From Sodiomyces alkalinus F11 (lineage: Eukaryota; Ascomycota; Sordariomycetes; Glomerellales; Plectosphaerellaceae): a DNA stretch of 64,000 nucleotides. Shown piece after piece: positions 12,180 through 23,450 of this stretch (positions within the stretch are counted from its first letter, which is position 1; the number at the start of each line of letters is the position of its first letter). The DNA is taken from NCBI RefSeq assembly GCF_003711515.1, contig NW_021167084.1:2087932-2151931 (forward strand), read 5' to 3'. The notes beneath the pieces were generated by a model. The model was given only the letters and a program-made list of their open reading frames with translations. It was not told where the DNA came from and ran no database searches. The position numbers were made by a program, and so were the translations under genes.

Positions 12180-13507
12180 TGCTGCGCATGGTCTGCTTCA
12201 GGGCCTTCTTCAAGGCCTGCTTCAAGGCATCGTGCTGCTGCCTCATGAACCCCACCCCCTCCCCCCTTTCCGAACCCACATGCATGCAAAGGTTCATTCA
12301 GATTCACAGGTAGGGTCTGTGATTGGCAGTAGGAACCTTACGTCGATGCTTACCCAGCTCCATGCCGCTCCCCGGCCGTTTCTCTGGCAGAAACGGGAGA
12401 GTTGCGCTGGGGACACTTTCACCAGATTCAAAGGCTTCAGTGTCTGACTCTCGGTGTCCTCTCCTCAACGCCTCGACATACAAAGTACGAGCCTCAACGA
12501 CTTTGCTAAAGACCAATGGAAACCCCAATTCGGTTTTGTTTTGGGATATGACAGCCGGCAGCCCCCACATACATGCATACAGAAGATAGAGCATCATAGA
12601 CACTCATCAGCAGCCCCGAGTCCATTAGCTCAGCACGGGGAAGAAAAACCTGTCAACCTAGCCGCCACCATAGAAATGCATTTCCAAGGGAGTAACATGA
12701 ATGACCAAGAGCTGACAGACGTTACGCTATCTTTCCCCCTTATTTAGGGAGTGATCCGATGAGATTGACACTGACTCGGCCGAACGTCGTTCCATCTCTT
12801 TTAGGCCGGTAAGAGCGAAAGCCGGATCCAGCGGAGTGCGCACCTAGCTTGACAGAACAGGAGATCTGCAAATGTGCTCTCTCTAAATGGCTCGGCAACA
12901 CGTACGGCTGCACACCTGCGAAACGAAAACACCCCTTAGTGGTTGGTACAGTAGTATAAGCTGCGTGTGTTTATCATTCTTGGTGCTTATTGTGAAAGCC
13001 GGATGATACCATGATCGCTGTCCCACCTCCTGAATGCAAGCTGTCGTCTCTGGTCCAAGTCAGTCGGTATGGGGTTGATATTTCCATCATTGTCTGGTTT
13101 TACCGTTTTCTTATGCGGGTCAATCTCCGCAGTTTCGACTCGATCATACGCTGTCCGACGCCCGTCTCAGCCACACCCGTCAGTGGCCGTTCTTTATATA
13201 GTAATAGCCTATAGGTCTTTCCCCGATCCCCTGGCTGCCCCGACCCCCTGATGGAGGTGAGCAAGTTTGCCGGTTTCCTGTTACTAACGCAGAAAATGAG
13301 GCCGTTGATCGCACCGCTGATCCCTTGTCTGACGCTGTCAGAGTTTGAAATCCCCAGCATGGAGAAATAAATGATAATTTATAAACGTCCAGGGGACGAA
13401 AGTGTCGTGTGGGAAAACGTTCCTGACCTGACATCCCCTTTACTCACGGGCCCCCTAAACTGAACATCATTACTTGCTAACCCGACAACTTGCACACCAT
13501 TGCGTCG
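12180..13507. other. gene-free stretch
   Basis: 3' flank of the ThrE-like gene followed by about 1 kb with only short, unrecognisable frames. The sequence just after the stop is a short imperfect repeat of gggccttcttcaa / ggcctgcttcaa (about 12199-12230). No RNA gene is visible. Confidence 0.55.
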
Positions 13508-14517
13508 ATGACTTGTGACTTTATTGTTGTCGGAGGTGAGCGTCACCGTCAAATTCAACCCCAGGTCTCCAAGTTTGATCATACAAACTTATTTCCTATC
13601 CTCCTCCGTCCCAATATCAAGGTCATATATAATTTCATACATTCTTTTTATGTGCCTTGGGGCCTTGCCGCTAATTCCAATTTCCCCCCTCATAGCTGGG
13701 CCCTTGTCGGCACTTTGATTTGGCGGACGGCAAAGGGGCACCAACTGACATTCAAGTCACCCGCAGATCGGGGTTCGAAAGAGGTCGTGCTCTCGGCCGG
13801 TGCCCTTGACAGCCCCAAGATCCTCATGCACCCCGGCATCGGCCCCCGCAAACAGCTGGAACAATTCGGAATACCCGTCGTGAGGGACGTACCGGCTGTC
13901 GGCCAGGGTTTGAGGGTCCACATGTCCTGCCGTCTCGTGTATACGCGGAAAGGAGGGCGACACGGCCCGCGCGTCGTTCTACGGCGTCCGGGAGACGATG
14001 GACGAGGCGCTGGAGCAGTGTAAGCGCAACGGTACGGTCCCGTGGTCTACGTATGCCTGCGAGCTGGACATCGGCTGCTTCAAGCTCAACAAGCTCGTCG
14101 CCTCGGAGGAATTCAAGACACTGCCCCCCCCCCCCCCCGGAGGAGCGGGCCCGTCTGACCCGGGACAAGGTGCCCCACTCCGAAATCATCACGCACCTCC
14201 CCGCCCACTGGTTGCTCCCCGGCTTTCCCCAGGACAGCGGCAGTCTCAACTACTCCGCCCTCGTGGTCTTCTACTACAACGCCCAGAGCCGCGGCGAGGC
14301 GACGCTGCAGTCGGCGGACCCGAACGAGCCGCTCAGGTTCGACCCCAAATTCCTCGACGACCCCTTCGACCGCCGCGCCGCGCCGCCATCGAGTCCCTGC
14401 GCGACGCTTTGCGGTTTGCAAAGTACGAGGGTTATACGAAGAATAACGTGGCTGTGCTGGCGCACGACGATATCTTTTATGGCGCAAGTCGACGGGCGGC
14501 TAAGCGGACGGTCTTCT
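13508..14517 (+). pseudogene. GMC oxidoreductase (glucose-methanol-choline / AA3-like) relic, frameshifted and truncated
   Basis: Family pieces appear in order but in changing frames. At 13508 MTCDFIVVGG is the start of the FAD-binding P-loop, but the rest of the Rossmann fold and about 200 residues are missing. Next is DGKGAPTDIQVTR (about 13727-13765) in one frame, then KEVVLSAGALDSPKILMHPG and QFGIPVVRDVPAVGQGL in another. After a shift near 13955 come GDTARASFYGVRETMDEALE and WSTYACELDIG. A C15 run (14124-14138) marks another shift into the LNYSALVVFYYNAQSRGEAT and LRFDPKFLDDPFDRRA block. A last shift near 14385 leads into AIESLRDALRFAKYEGYTKNN. The C-terminal catalytic His region is absent. 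At least four frame changes plus two large deletions make a functional enzyme impossible. The parent was probably a secreted or intracellular alcohol/sugar oxidoreductase; the substrate cannot be told. Confidence 0.88.
14124..14138. repeat. C15 homopolymer inside the GMC relic
   Basis: Run of 15 C at the point where the relic changes reading frame. It may be replication slippage in a dead gene or a sequencing length error. It does not by itself explain the missing N- and C-terminal parts. Confidence 0.9.
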
Positions 14518-15223
14518 TAGCTTCCCTTACTGCAGCCAATCAAAGCGGCTGATACCCGCTGTCATTTCCCTTTTAGGAAGTTGACCGGACCTCGGGTCCG
14601 AAAGCCATCAGGGGTCGACGACGGAGACAAGTTTACCCACCGTAAGACACGCGTCAGGACCACGAGCATATATTAGGGGAGGTACTTGAGTTCGACTCCA
14701 TGATGACCGGCAAGAGAGTCCGTCCTTGACTGCGGTATTCCAAATCCGCCATTGGATAATGATGGGGGTCATCCGCGATTGCTAATATGGTTTCCCGCCT
14801 CTGGGTAGCAACCCTTGTCGAATCCCCTTATCCAAAACCTGGTAATTCAGGGATCGGCAATCTCCATGCCTATAGTAGACATTGGGCCGTAGGGGATAAA
14901 TCGCGACCATGGCGGAACATGGCATGCTCGGCGTCCGTGATCCCGAACCACTGACAGGGAAAGGATCGGGGCTTTGGGGTCTGTTACTGGTGGCATTTCT
15001 ATGATGCTGGATTAAATCAGAAAATGACTATTCGATTACTACTGAGGTGTATTATTTTGGCCAACTATTTAAGAAACCATAGCCCCAACGGCTCGTCATT
15101 GTCAAGACTCAAGGGGTGTGATGTAAAAAATCAAGACTCAGTAGAGAGACCTGCCATTGCCATTGCCATTGCTATTTCTACACTGGCACCAGCTCCAGTG
15201 ATCTCACCATACAAGCCGCAACC
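14518..15223. promoter_or_regulatory. upstream region of the AA9 gene, with TATA-like TATTTAA at 15066-15072
   Basis: About 700 bases between the relic and the LPMO start. A TATA-like TATTTAA lies about 150 bases before the ATG, and a CCATTG tandem (about 15151-15170) sits nearer the start. No obvious cluster of cellulase-regulator sites was identified by eye. Confidence 0.35.
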
Positions 15224-15989
15224 ATGAAGTCTTTTCCCCTCTTGCCCTTGCTCGCGACGGGCTCCCTTGCCCACTGTCAGTCTGCTTGAGAATCCCTGGC
15301 ATATGCCATCCAAGACTTGAAAGTTCTGCACCTGGACGCACAATATACTAACACCAAAGTCCCATCCAGACTACTTCCCGAACACCATCGTCGATGGCGT
15401 ACAATCCGACGACTGGGAGTTCATCCGCCAAACCCAGAACGTTCCCGGCTCTGAGCCCGTCGAAGACCTCGACTCCAACCTCCTCCGCTGTTTCGAGGCT
15501 TCTGACCGCCCCGCCGCAGATGTCCTCTCCGTCGCCGCCGGCGCCGAAATCGGGCTCAAGTCCAGCAACAGCATGGGCCACCCGGGCCCTTCGCTCTTCT
15601 ACATGGCCCGCGTCCCGGACGGCGAGGACATTACCACCTGGCAGCCCACCGGCGACGTCTGGTTCAAGATTGACCACTACGGCGACCAAGGCGGCGAGTA
15701 CCCCCAATTCGAGACGGAGATGACCGAAATCTACACCACTATCCCGTCCTCGGTGCCCGACGGCAACTATCTCCTCCGTGCCGAGCATATTGGTCTTCAT
15801 GTTGCTGGCGCCCCGCAGTTCTACATTGCCTGTGCCCAGCTCTCTGTCTCCGGTGGCGGCTCCGGTAATCCCAGCCCCCTCGTCTCGTTCCCGGGCGTAT
15901 ATACTATGAACGATCCCGGTCTCTCGGTCAATATCTATGTTGCTGATGGCCCGTATGAGTACCCCGGCCCCGAGGTGTGGTCTGGCTAA
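15224..15989 (+). CDS. secreted AA9 (former GH61) lytic polysaccharide monooxygenase (223 aa)
   Basis: Copper enzyme that oxidatively cleaves cellulose or related glucans outside the cell. Exons are 15224-15275 and 15370-15989. The 94-base intron falls right after the signal peptide and splits a Tyr codon. Residues 1-16 (MKSFPLLPLLATGSLA) are a signal peptide whose cleavage exposes His17, the N-terminal His of the copper 'histidine brace'. The second brace His is His88 in SNSMGHPGPSLFYMARV. The axial Tyr is Tyr169 in GAPQFYIACAQLSV, with the usual Gln167 two residues before it and His161 in AEHIGLHVAG. The mature domain of about 207 residues is a complete single AA9 module with no CBM1 or GPI-type tail. 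Regioselectivity (C1/C4) cannot be read from this. The dead GMC oxidoreductase upstream may once have been a redox partner. Confidence 0.95.
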
Positions 15990-18900
15990 GTGATGGGAGT
16001 ACCACTGTGGCATGACCGGATTGAAGACCCCAGTCATCCCTTCTTATATATAGACTAGAAACTCAAGATAGGTCTTGCGGCATCTCCTAGATGCTGCTAA
16101 CGAACGTGATATCGAACCAGTTGCTAGAAGTCGTGCCCTTTCGAGAAGGACTTACAAGGCTCGTGCTCGATTCCACAAGACGAAATGCGTAGATGGGGTT
16201 AGCTGGCAGTCATGATATCGTTGTAAAGAACAAGAATTGAAGCACAGAGTCCTTCTTTGTGATTCACGAACCACTGTTCTTTGTCTTTAAGAGCGGTGTT
16301 CGCCAGGTCCGTGGTCTACATGTACTCTTTTGGCAACTTTAGAGTGCCTCGGCCGACTACCTACCAACGTAGTAAAGACATACCCAATTCGTCCGGTAAT
16401 TTCCCCGTTTTAGGTCACCTTGTTCATATCTACAGACTGGCCATGATTCGTTGTCTTGGCCCCTCGACATCTTAACTATCGTGAAACGGAAGAAAAGTCC
16501 ATGCCAGTGAGCTTGAGTCCTTCCCGTGCATTCTTAGGTATAGCATATTTGTGCACATGCATGCACACCGAGAAGCCTGTGCTTCGGTCTCTTAGAACCG
16601 TTTGCTGAAACCTGTGGGTAGGGACATCTGAGCTCCCTGGCGGTCTCAGTATGCCGACCTATATCAATAAACCTGGAAGGGCTGACGTGTAGCTCTGGAG
16701 ACCTTCAACGTTTGTAGACAACATGAGCCGACTAATTTCCGTAGCCCAGAGTAGGACCAGACCGCTGAGACACTGGAGACTGGTGGCAAGTTCAACAAGG
16801 TGGAACCAGCTCAACCGTTATCAAAATTGACATGAAGCGAACCCTGAGTGTCACGTCGCCACCGGCCCGGCAGAAACAAGCATGGTAGTCTTAGGCCATG
16901 ATGAAGGGCGGCGAATACATCAACACGTATTTCACATTCAATGATCTGCAATTAGTGGGCGAAATGGCCACAGGTGCTACGACTCCATGAATCAGGAGCC
17001 TCCGTATCTTCGGAAGTTCGGGGGACGCTTCGACGTTCATTCAAAATCACACCAACAACTTAAAACTATGTTGCAATTCAACTCTGATGGCTTTTGGTGC
17101 CCCCAAGGACTGGGCAATCTCAGGCACTAGTGGGTGTTAACCATGGAGGCTCCGGCACCGGGATTCAGAACAGAGTGAGAGGGGAGCACGCGAGGTGGAC
17201 GATGGTTGCATCAAGACACCATCAGAAGATATCGGTGAGTACGCCACTCCCTTGTTTTGTTCCACTTCATACCGAATTTTGCAACACGGTCAGAAATACA
17301 CCCATCCAGGCCCTTGCCACATGACCACCACGCCGCGGATAAGGGCTGCTGGGGAAACTGCTGGTGGCTCTGGCGAATTTGAGGTGCAAGTAAAAAGGTG
17401 GGAGCAGCGAGGATACCTGAGATCTGGGGGACACGTCCGGACATGCAGTGCTCTTCGGTGGACGAATTATTGCACATGTTATAGCTACCCCCGTGGGGCG
17501 ACTGTCTGACCCTCGTTGCAACCCCTAGGCGGCGCCTCTGTCGTGGTACTGACTCCAGCCGAATTCAACTCCCCACTCGTACCCATGTGTGTACGACGCT
17601 TTTACCCCTGAGGACGTGTCATCGTAGAGCTTGGAAGACTTGAGCCCTCGTCCTATCGAAGATACCAAGTTGACTCTTGTCGATGATGGTAGAATATGAG
17701 ATACGACAGTAAGAAATCGATCCTGGTTGACAACATCGTGCCAATGTTTACTGGTCGAGACTCGACTGGCTCGGTAATGGTGGGAACCGTGGAATACAAG
17801 CGGCAATGGATATCGGGTGCTGGATTGATTCAAAAAAAAACCCCCCAACGAGAGAAGTGCATAAATCAACGCTTCAAGCCGAAGGAATAAAGCACATGAG
17901 CCAGACTCGGATTAGCGATAAGCTACTCCCTAGACCGAGATTTCAGGACGTCCCATTCCGTCCTCGCATCCTCGGGGAGCCAATTTACACGCCACGGAAC
18001 CAGGTATTTCAAAGGCGAGAAGCACCAGACCTCACTTGTGTACGTTACACAACGTCCTTACAAGTATGTGAGAGGGTCACACCAGCGCCAAAGCGAATTG
18101 ACCCCAAAGCTTCCCCACAACCCTGCAGTTCCAAGTTCCAACCTTACCCGACACTGATAACCTGAAGAATACGGAGGGCCAGGCTCCAGCTACCATTCTC
18201 TGTTGACTGGTGAAGGATGAACCGAGGCTAATGAAACATCATGAGTTGGATTCACTAAAAAGGCCGAGAATGAAAAATCAGTGTTATTTTCTTTCGTTCT
18301 TAAAGAATCGTATGTGTATCATGAGCACAACTTGAAAGGGTTGGACGACGGCCCAAAGGAACCACGAGAAACTTGAAAAGGTCGTCGCCCCGGTTTCTTG
18401 GCGTGAGCACCGCATATGTCTGACCTACGAAGCAGAGAGGCCTCCTGAGCATTAAGCCTGTCATCAGCGGCGTCTCGCCTCCATAAAAGAAGCGTTGCAT
18501 CACAATATTGATGCCCCAGTGTGACCGTAACCCGAGTCAAGTCATGGAAACAGGGCACGAAGACCCTGCCTCCACATTCAGGGTCCCGGTGTATGTATCC
18601 TGAGGACATGGCTACCAACAGCCCAAACAGAGGTTGTACTTTGTAAAGGGTGCCGGCGCGCGATGTCCTTCCCGAGGTTGTCCCAACTCCCAACCTGACA
18701 GGTCAGGTAAGATGATCGAAAGATCGAAGAGGGGGATCATACTTGCGGCTCCGCTCCCTTACATCTGTCGATCAACGTTGTGGAACTCCTGGAAGGAGGC
18801 GTTGCTGGAAACAATTTCAGCGTGGTTACTTCACTATGAGACCCCTCTGACACAAAACGATGCTGCCTCCAAGGGACTATATTTCGTACCCAGTGACACC

Positions 18901-21100
18901 TGCCGTGGCCCTTGGTAACAAGCAATCCGAGATGTTGTCCGAGATACCAATGGACTCACCGTTTTATCAGGCCATCTTCGCATGAGCTGAACGGACTCCT
19001 CCTCTTCACCGTCACTTCGAGCTACCGGTTTATTTACCCTCGCCTCATATGGCGTAGTCGCTTGCCCAGAGCAAGTCCGTACACTCCACATTCAACAAAG
19101 CTCAGAATCCGAGGCTCGTCCGAGGTTTCATTGACATTGTGGGCAGACTTACTTACCACTAGCAAATTCAAAGGAGAAGATGCTGGCCGGGTATGTCCCT
19201 TGTGGGTTATGACGGTAACGGTGGCTTGCCCTCTGGGCATAACGTCGTCTCTTTGCGCCCTCCATTGAACCTAAAGTTGACTTCCGACTTCAGGCTGCAT
19301 TGATCAGTACCCCAAGCAGCACGCATTGCTGGAACGCAAGGGACGACGTGTTGGACATGGGATGGTAGCGTGGCTACAGGGCATAATAAATAAGATAGCA
19401 AGCAGTATTGCTACCAAAAGGGGCTCCGACAGTAAAGCGAAGGAATATCTCCGAATAATAAGATATTGACGGTCTATGGACAGTCCTTATGATTGAATGA
19501 CAGGGTGGAAACATTGATACGTGCATAGCTAACCATCGAAAGTCAAAACGTCATACTAACCTTGCAGTCAACGGCGTGTCCTTTCTTTTCGCAGCTCCGC
19601 CCCTATATAACTAACACACATGTGCAGGCTCAGGTCATCACACTGTGCACGGCTCACGCCTTCACGACTGGTGCTCGAAATCTCGAGTTGACCGAGGCTC
19701 AGTGCCTTAGATAGGCGCTGGACCGACCCCTGGCGACAGGAAGAAGAGCATGGGCCCTGGACCGACCTCTCCGTCCTCTCGGACCTAGTGCCGGCGAGCG
19801 TCTCGGGACGCGCCAAAATACTACCACGACACCTTCCGGTTCACCCACCAGAGGAACCCCAACTCTCCCACCGAGCTTCCTCGGTAACCGTGCAAGGAGC
19901 GGTGCGCTCACATGACTTCTTCTTTCGGTGGTCAACTATCACCCCCGACTCCCCCGACTCCCCCGACTCCCCCGATTTTCACGAGGCGGCGAGCACGGCC
20001 GCAGGGCAAGGTATCGCAGGAATTGCGGGGAAAGACGAACGAACGTGGTGAGTGCGCCAGCCGCCACCCGAAACATCGAGGTGCGTACAGAAAGTGCTGA
20101 TTCCCGCCGTTTTGTGTAACTACACCGGTGAACGGGGGCGGACGGTGAAACCATTGAGCTCCATTGAGCCTCGACTGCAGGTCTGCACCAACTTGTCGTA
20201 CTCGAACTCTCTCCGGCCGGGCACAAATGCGGGGGTGTGAGACCATCATGGGCCTTTCTCAGCTCCATCAAGGGGGAATGAATCGAGGAGAAGCAAAGCT
20301 TCGGTTGGGGAAATGGAACCAAGAATTCAACCCTCCGACTGGGGCGAAAGTTGCCTGACCCCGGACTGTCGTATCGCATATATAAAGCCATATATATGCA
20401 GGGTTCAGGCGATTGATGTTCTAGACGTTCCGATGGTCGACGGTGAGTGCGGGGAAAGGAACGTTATGTCTGTGGGTATTGGGGGGTCGGTGATCAATCG
20501 TCTGGGGAAGAACAATAGATTCCCATCTGAGATGTGTGGTGATCAATCTTTGTTCTCCTGAAACGTCACTCGATCTGACGTTGGACATGATTAAACATCC
20601 AGAAGGCATGGCGTTCTCTCCCCTGAGACAGGGGGCTCTCGTGGTATGGGATTAGTCAAAGTCAAGCTCTGACTAATTCCATCCAAGGCGACAGTTCTTT
20701 GAATCAGCCTCATCAGTCAGGGAGACTCCCAAGCCAGTGCTGGGGGACACGGCACCCGTTGCCATGGCCCATGGGCGCACTGAATCACACCACCCATAAG
20801 TTCATCCAGCCACTTATCCTGCGTTGCATGCTTCATTAGCAAGGTGGCTTGCGTAGATGATTGCGAAGATACCTTTGTGGGTTGCTTTCCTCCATGGTTT
20901 GCCTCTTTTGTGGCTTATGCGAGGAATGAAAATGCGACCCAAACGTCGAGGCCGAACACCAGACCATCACAGTCTCCCGCAGAATGAGAGTTGAAAGTAC
21001 CCGAGCCAACCAGGCACCTCGATTCTTGTGAAGCGAGGCACCCAATTAATTAGAGCCAGGGGGTTTCTGGTCTGGGGACCTTCCTCGTCACATCACCTTC
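15990..21100. other. gene desert, first half
   Basis: About 5.1 kb of moderate-GC DNA with many stop codons in all frames. The longest frames (about 120 codons) match nothing I recognise and have no consistent codon bias. Isolated donor-like sites (ggtgagtac near 17235, gggtatgtcc near 19190) occur without linked exons. It contains a 9-bp tandem repeat at 19942-19977. It could be decayed genes, decayed transposons or ordinary spacer. It is not the AT-rich DNA expected from heavy RIP. Confidence 0.5.
19942..19977. repeat. 9-bp tandem repeat CCCCCGACT, 4 copies
   Basis: Copies at 19942-19950, 19951-19959, 19960-19968 and 19969-19977; the last ends in ATT. It would encode repeating Pro/Thr/Asp if translated, but no gene contains it. 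Confidence 0.95.
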
Positions 21101-23400
21101 CAATTACAGGACATTCCTCTGAGGGATATGCTTGAATCCTTGATAACCGATTCTCTCGGGTCGGGTTTCGTGAAGAGAGGTACGGCTTGCTATTGAGATA
21201 GCCAGCTGGTAAGCACTAAGCACACTCTTCAAGGAAGAATACGCAGCCGACAAATCCTGCACATCGTCCAATATAGAAGCCCGAGGGTTCCCCGTGAGTC
21301 GTGACCCAAGTGATATCCGGCTCGTTTCTCCAGGGTCTTCGTGTACTCTACATTGCATGATGCAGAGCCGGCCTGGTAGAGTGGACTCGAGGAAGGTCAA
21401 TTCATAGGCGCCTTTGATGTGATAGCTTCAGCCCGAGAGTCCTGTATAATTTCGTGGAATTGCACCGGGGCCTTTGTTCGGGGACCGCTGGGGAGCGGGT
21501 GTGTCTCAACTCTCTATTCGATAAATGGCGCGGGGCAACCAGTAGCGTGTTTCCATTTGGACAGGTTGTTGGAACTGGAACGTACAACGTAGGTATGTAC
21601 TTTCAGCCTTGGAGTTGCCATCAAACCAGGTGACCAATTTGCTCCGTTCGATCGACATGGGGATTATCCGATTTAGAGAACCTCTTGAAACGTACCCTGA
21701 CGTCATGAAGGCTTTGCCCAGGTTTCGCAATCTGGAATCACTTACCTACGGGGATATTCACCCCGCCCCTCTTCAATTACGAAGTACAGACTATAGAGTA
21801 ATTACCTTACTTTGCAATGACTCCTTATTTGTCTTATCTACCAACTGCTCTGCACGCCGTATCCGCCATTACTTTGTGCGAATACCTATCAGTACGCCTC
21901 TGCCAGGGTAGAAAAGGTTGTGACTACCTTAAGGTACTTTGCTGTATACCCAGGTAGACATAGTGGCACAGGGAATCAAAAGACATATACTCCATTGACC
22001 CTCTTAAGACTCTGCAGACCGTTCGCTCTGGAGAACTCGTCACCTGGACCAGGTGATGTTGAGACATGGGGAAAGATTAGCGTTAGTCCGTTACATGTCC
22101 GATCCAACTTGCCCGCCTTTCCAAACTCACGGAGTAGAGTCGGAGAGACAGTGCATACGAAACATACCTATCTGCCCATGTTCCCACTTCGACAAGGGAT
22201 CGGAATCTCTGAGGGATTGGATGAAGAGAAAGGTGGCATGCCGGGGAGGCGGTCGGTCTATTACGGCATGCATCGGACTTCACCCCGAATATCCAGATGG
22301 ACAATATGACTGGGGGTTTGCTATGGCAAGCAAACTTCGTACCATCACCACAGGACGGCCAGGACCTCCTCATGGATGGTGTCTCATGAATACCCCCATC
22401 ATCATGGCCTGGACTTCCCATGTGCAGACTGCATTGCAGCCTGGGTGAACCAATCAACATCCTGATGCGAGCCGTGACGAGGGAAGAAAGTAAAACAATG
22501 GGTGGTCCCGCGGGGGAAGCATGGCAAGAGAACATGGCAGGGCGTGCGGCACCCTGGTCCCAACGGATTTGACATCCCCCCCGGCGGTAAAATGAGCACA
22601 GACTCGTTGGGTTAAGGATAGGCTTGGTTGACGTTGTTGAATGCCTCCTCATCGGTCAAAATAAGCGACGTTGGGAACTGGTTATGACGGAGGGTCGGGT
22701 TCGGAGACTTAATAATGGGCGGTTGGAACTTGGCGGGGGATCAACGAGCTCTACCCATCCGTAGACTGCGCGCTGTCGCCCTCCACTTTGTAAAACCCTG
22801 GAAGGCCGATGATTCGGAAGTAATCAAGATATACGTTGTGACTTCGTGGTCCCCCCTCGGTTTATCTGCCATGCCCTTGAATCCCCCTTCATGAATGCGG
22901 CCCGTTAAGAAGTACGATGTAAACCATGGGCCGTTATAACTGGACGCTAAATCACATCTGTCCAAGCTTCTCATTTAAAACACTTGCATACTTTTTAAGC
23001 AGCTGGCTCGTGCGTTTCCCATCGAGCGCGTCGTGGTCTCGGCCTTCAGAATAGAAAGAATTGCTCGCTCGGTATGCAAAGTGATTCGTCGACCGATACT
23101 TCGATGCGTTCATGACGTCAACATAAGATGCCAAGGAACATATACTGGGCCCCAGAAGATGTTCTTTTTCTTTTCTCGATGGGCTCCACCCCTGGGACTT
23201 TTGGTTGTGAGTAAGCATGCACACTATTGTCCGTTGGGCTAGGGTTTGCATTTCGCCAGTTCCTTGTTTTCTGCGAAGTTTTACTGCGCATTGCCCTGGC
23301 CTGGCTTCCCCGGCAAGGCGGAAAGCCCACGGAGGTGCCATGGCAATTGGCTCGTCCTAATGGCTAATTAATGGCTGGCTCGCTCCGGATCTCGGAACCC

Positions 23401-23450
23401 TTTTTTTTTTTTTCTTTTTTTTTTTCTTTTTCTTTTTTCTTCTTTTTTTT
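23401..23450. repeat. T-rich tract
   Basis: About 50 bases of almost pure T with scattered C. Low complexity in gene-free DNA. Confidence 0.9.

Noticed and set aside
12620..12665. tRNA D-arm-like TTAGCTCAG
   Set aside because: No anticodon arm or GTTC-type T-loop follows within tRNA distance.
22053..22652. Overlapping frames of 131 (plus) and 189 (minus) codons in the gene desert
   Set aside because: Both strands are open at once, a sign of chance or composition, and neither shows domain-like order.
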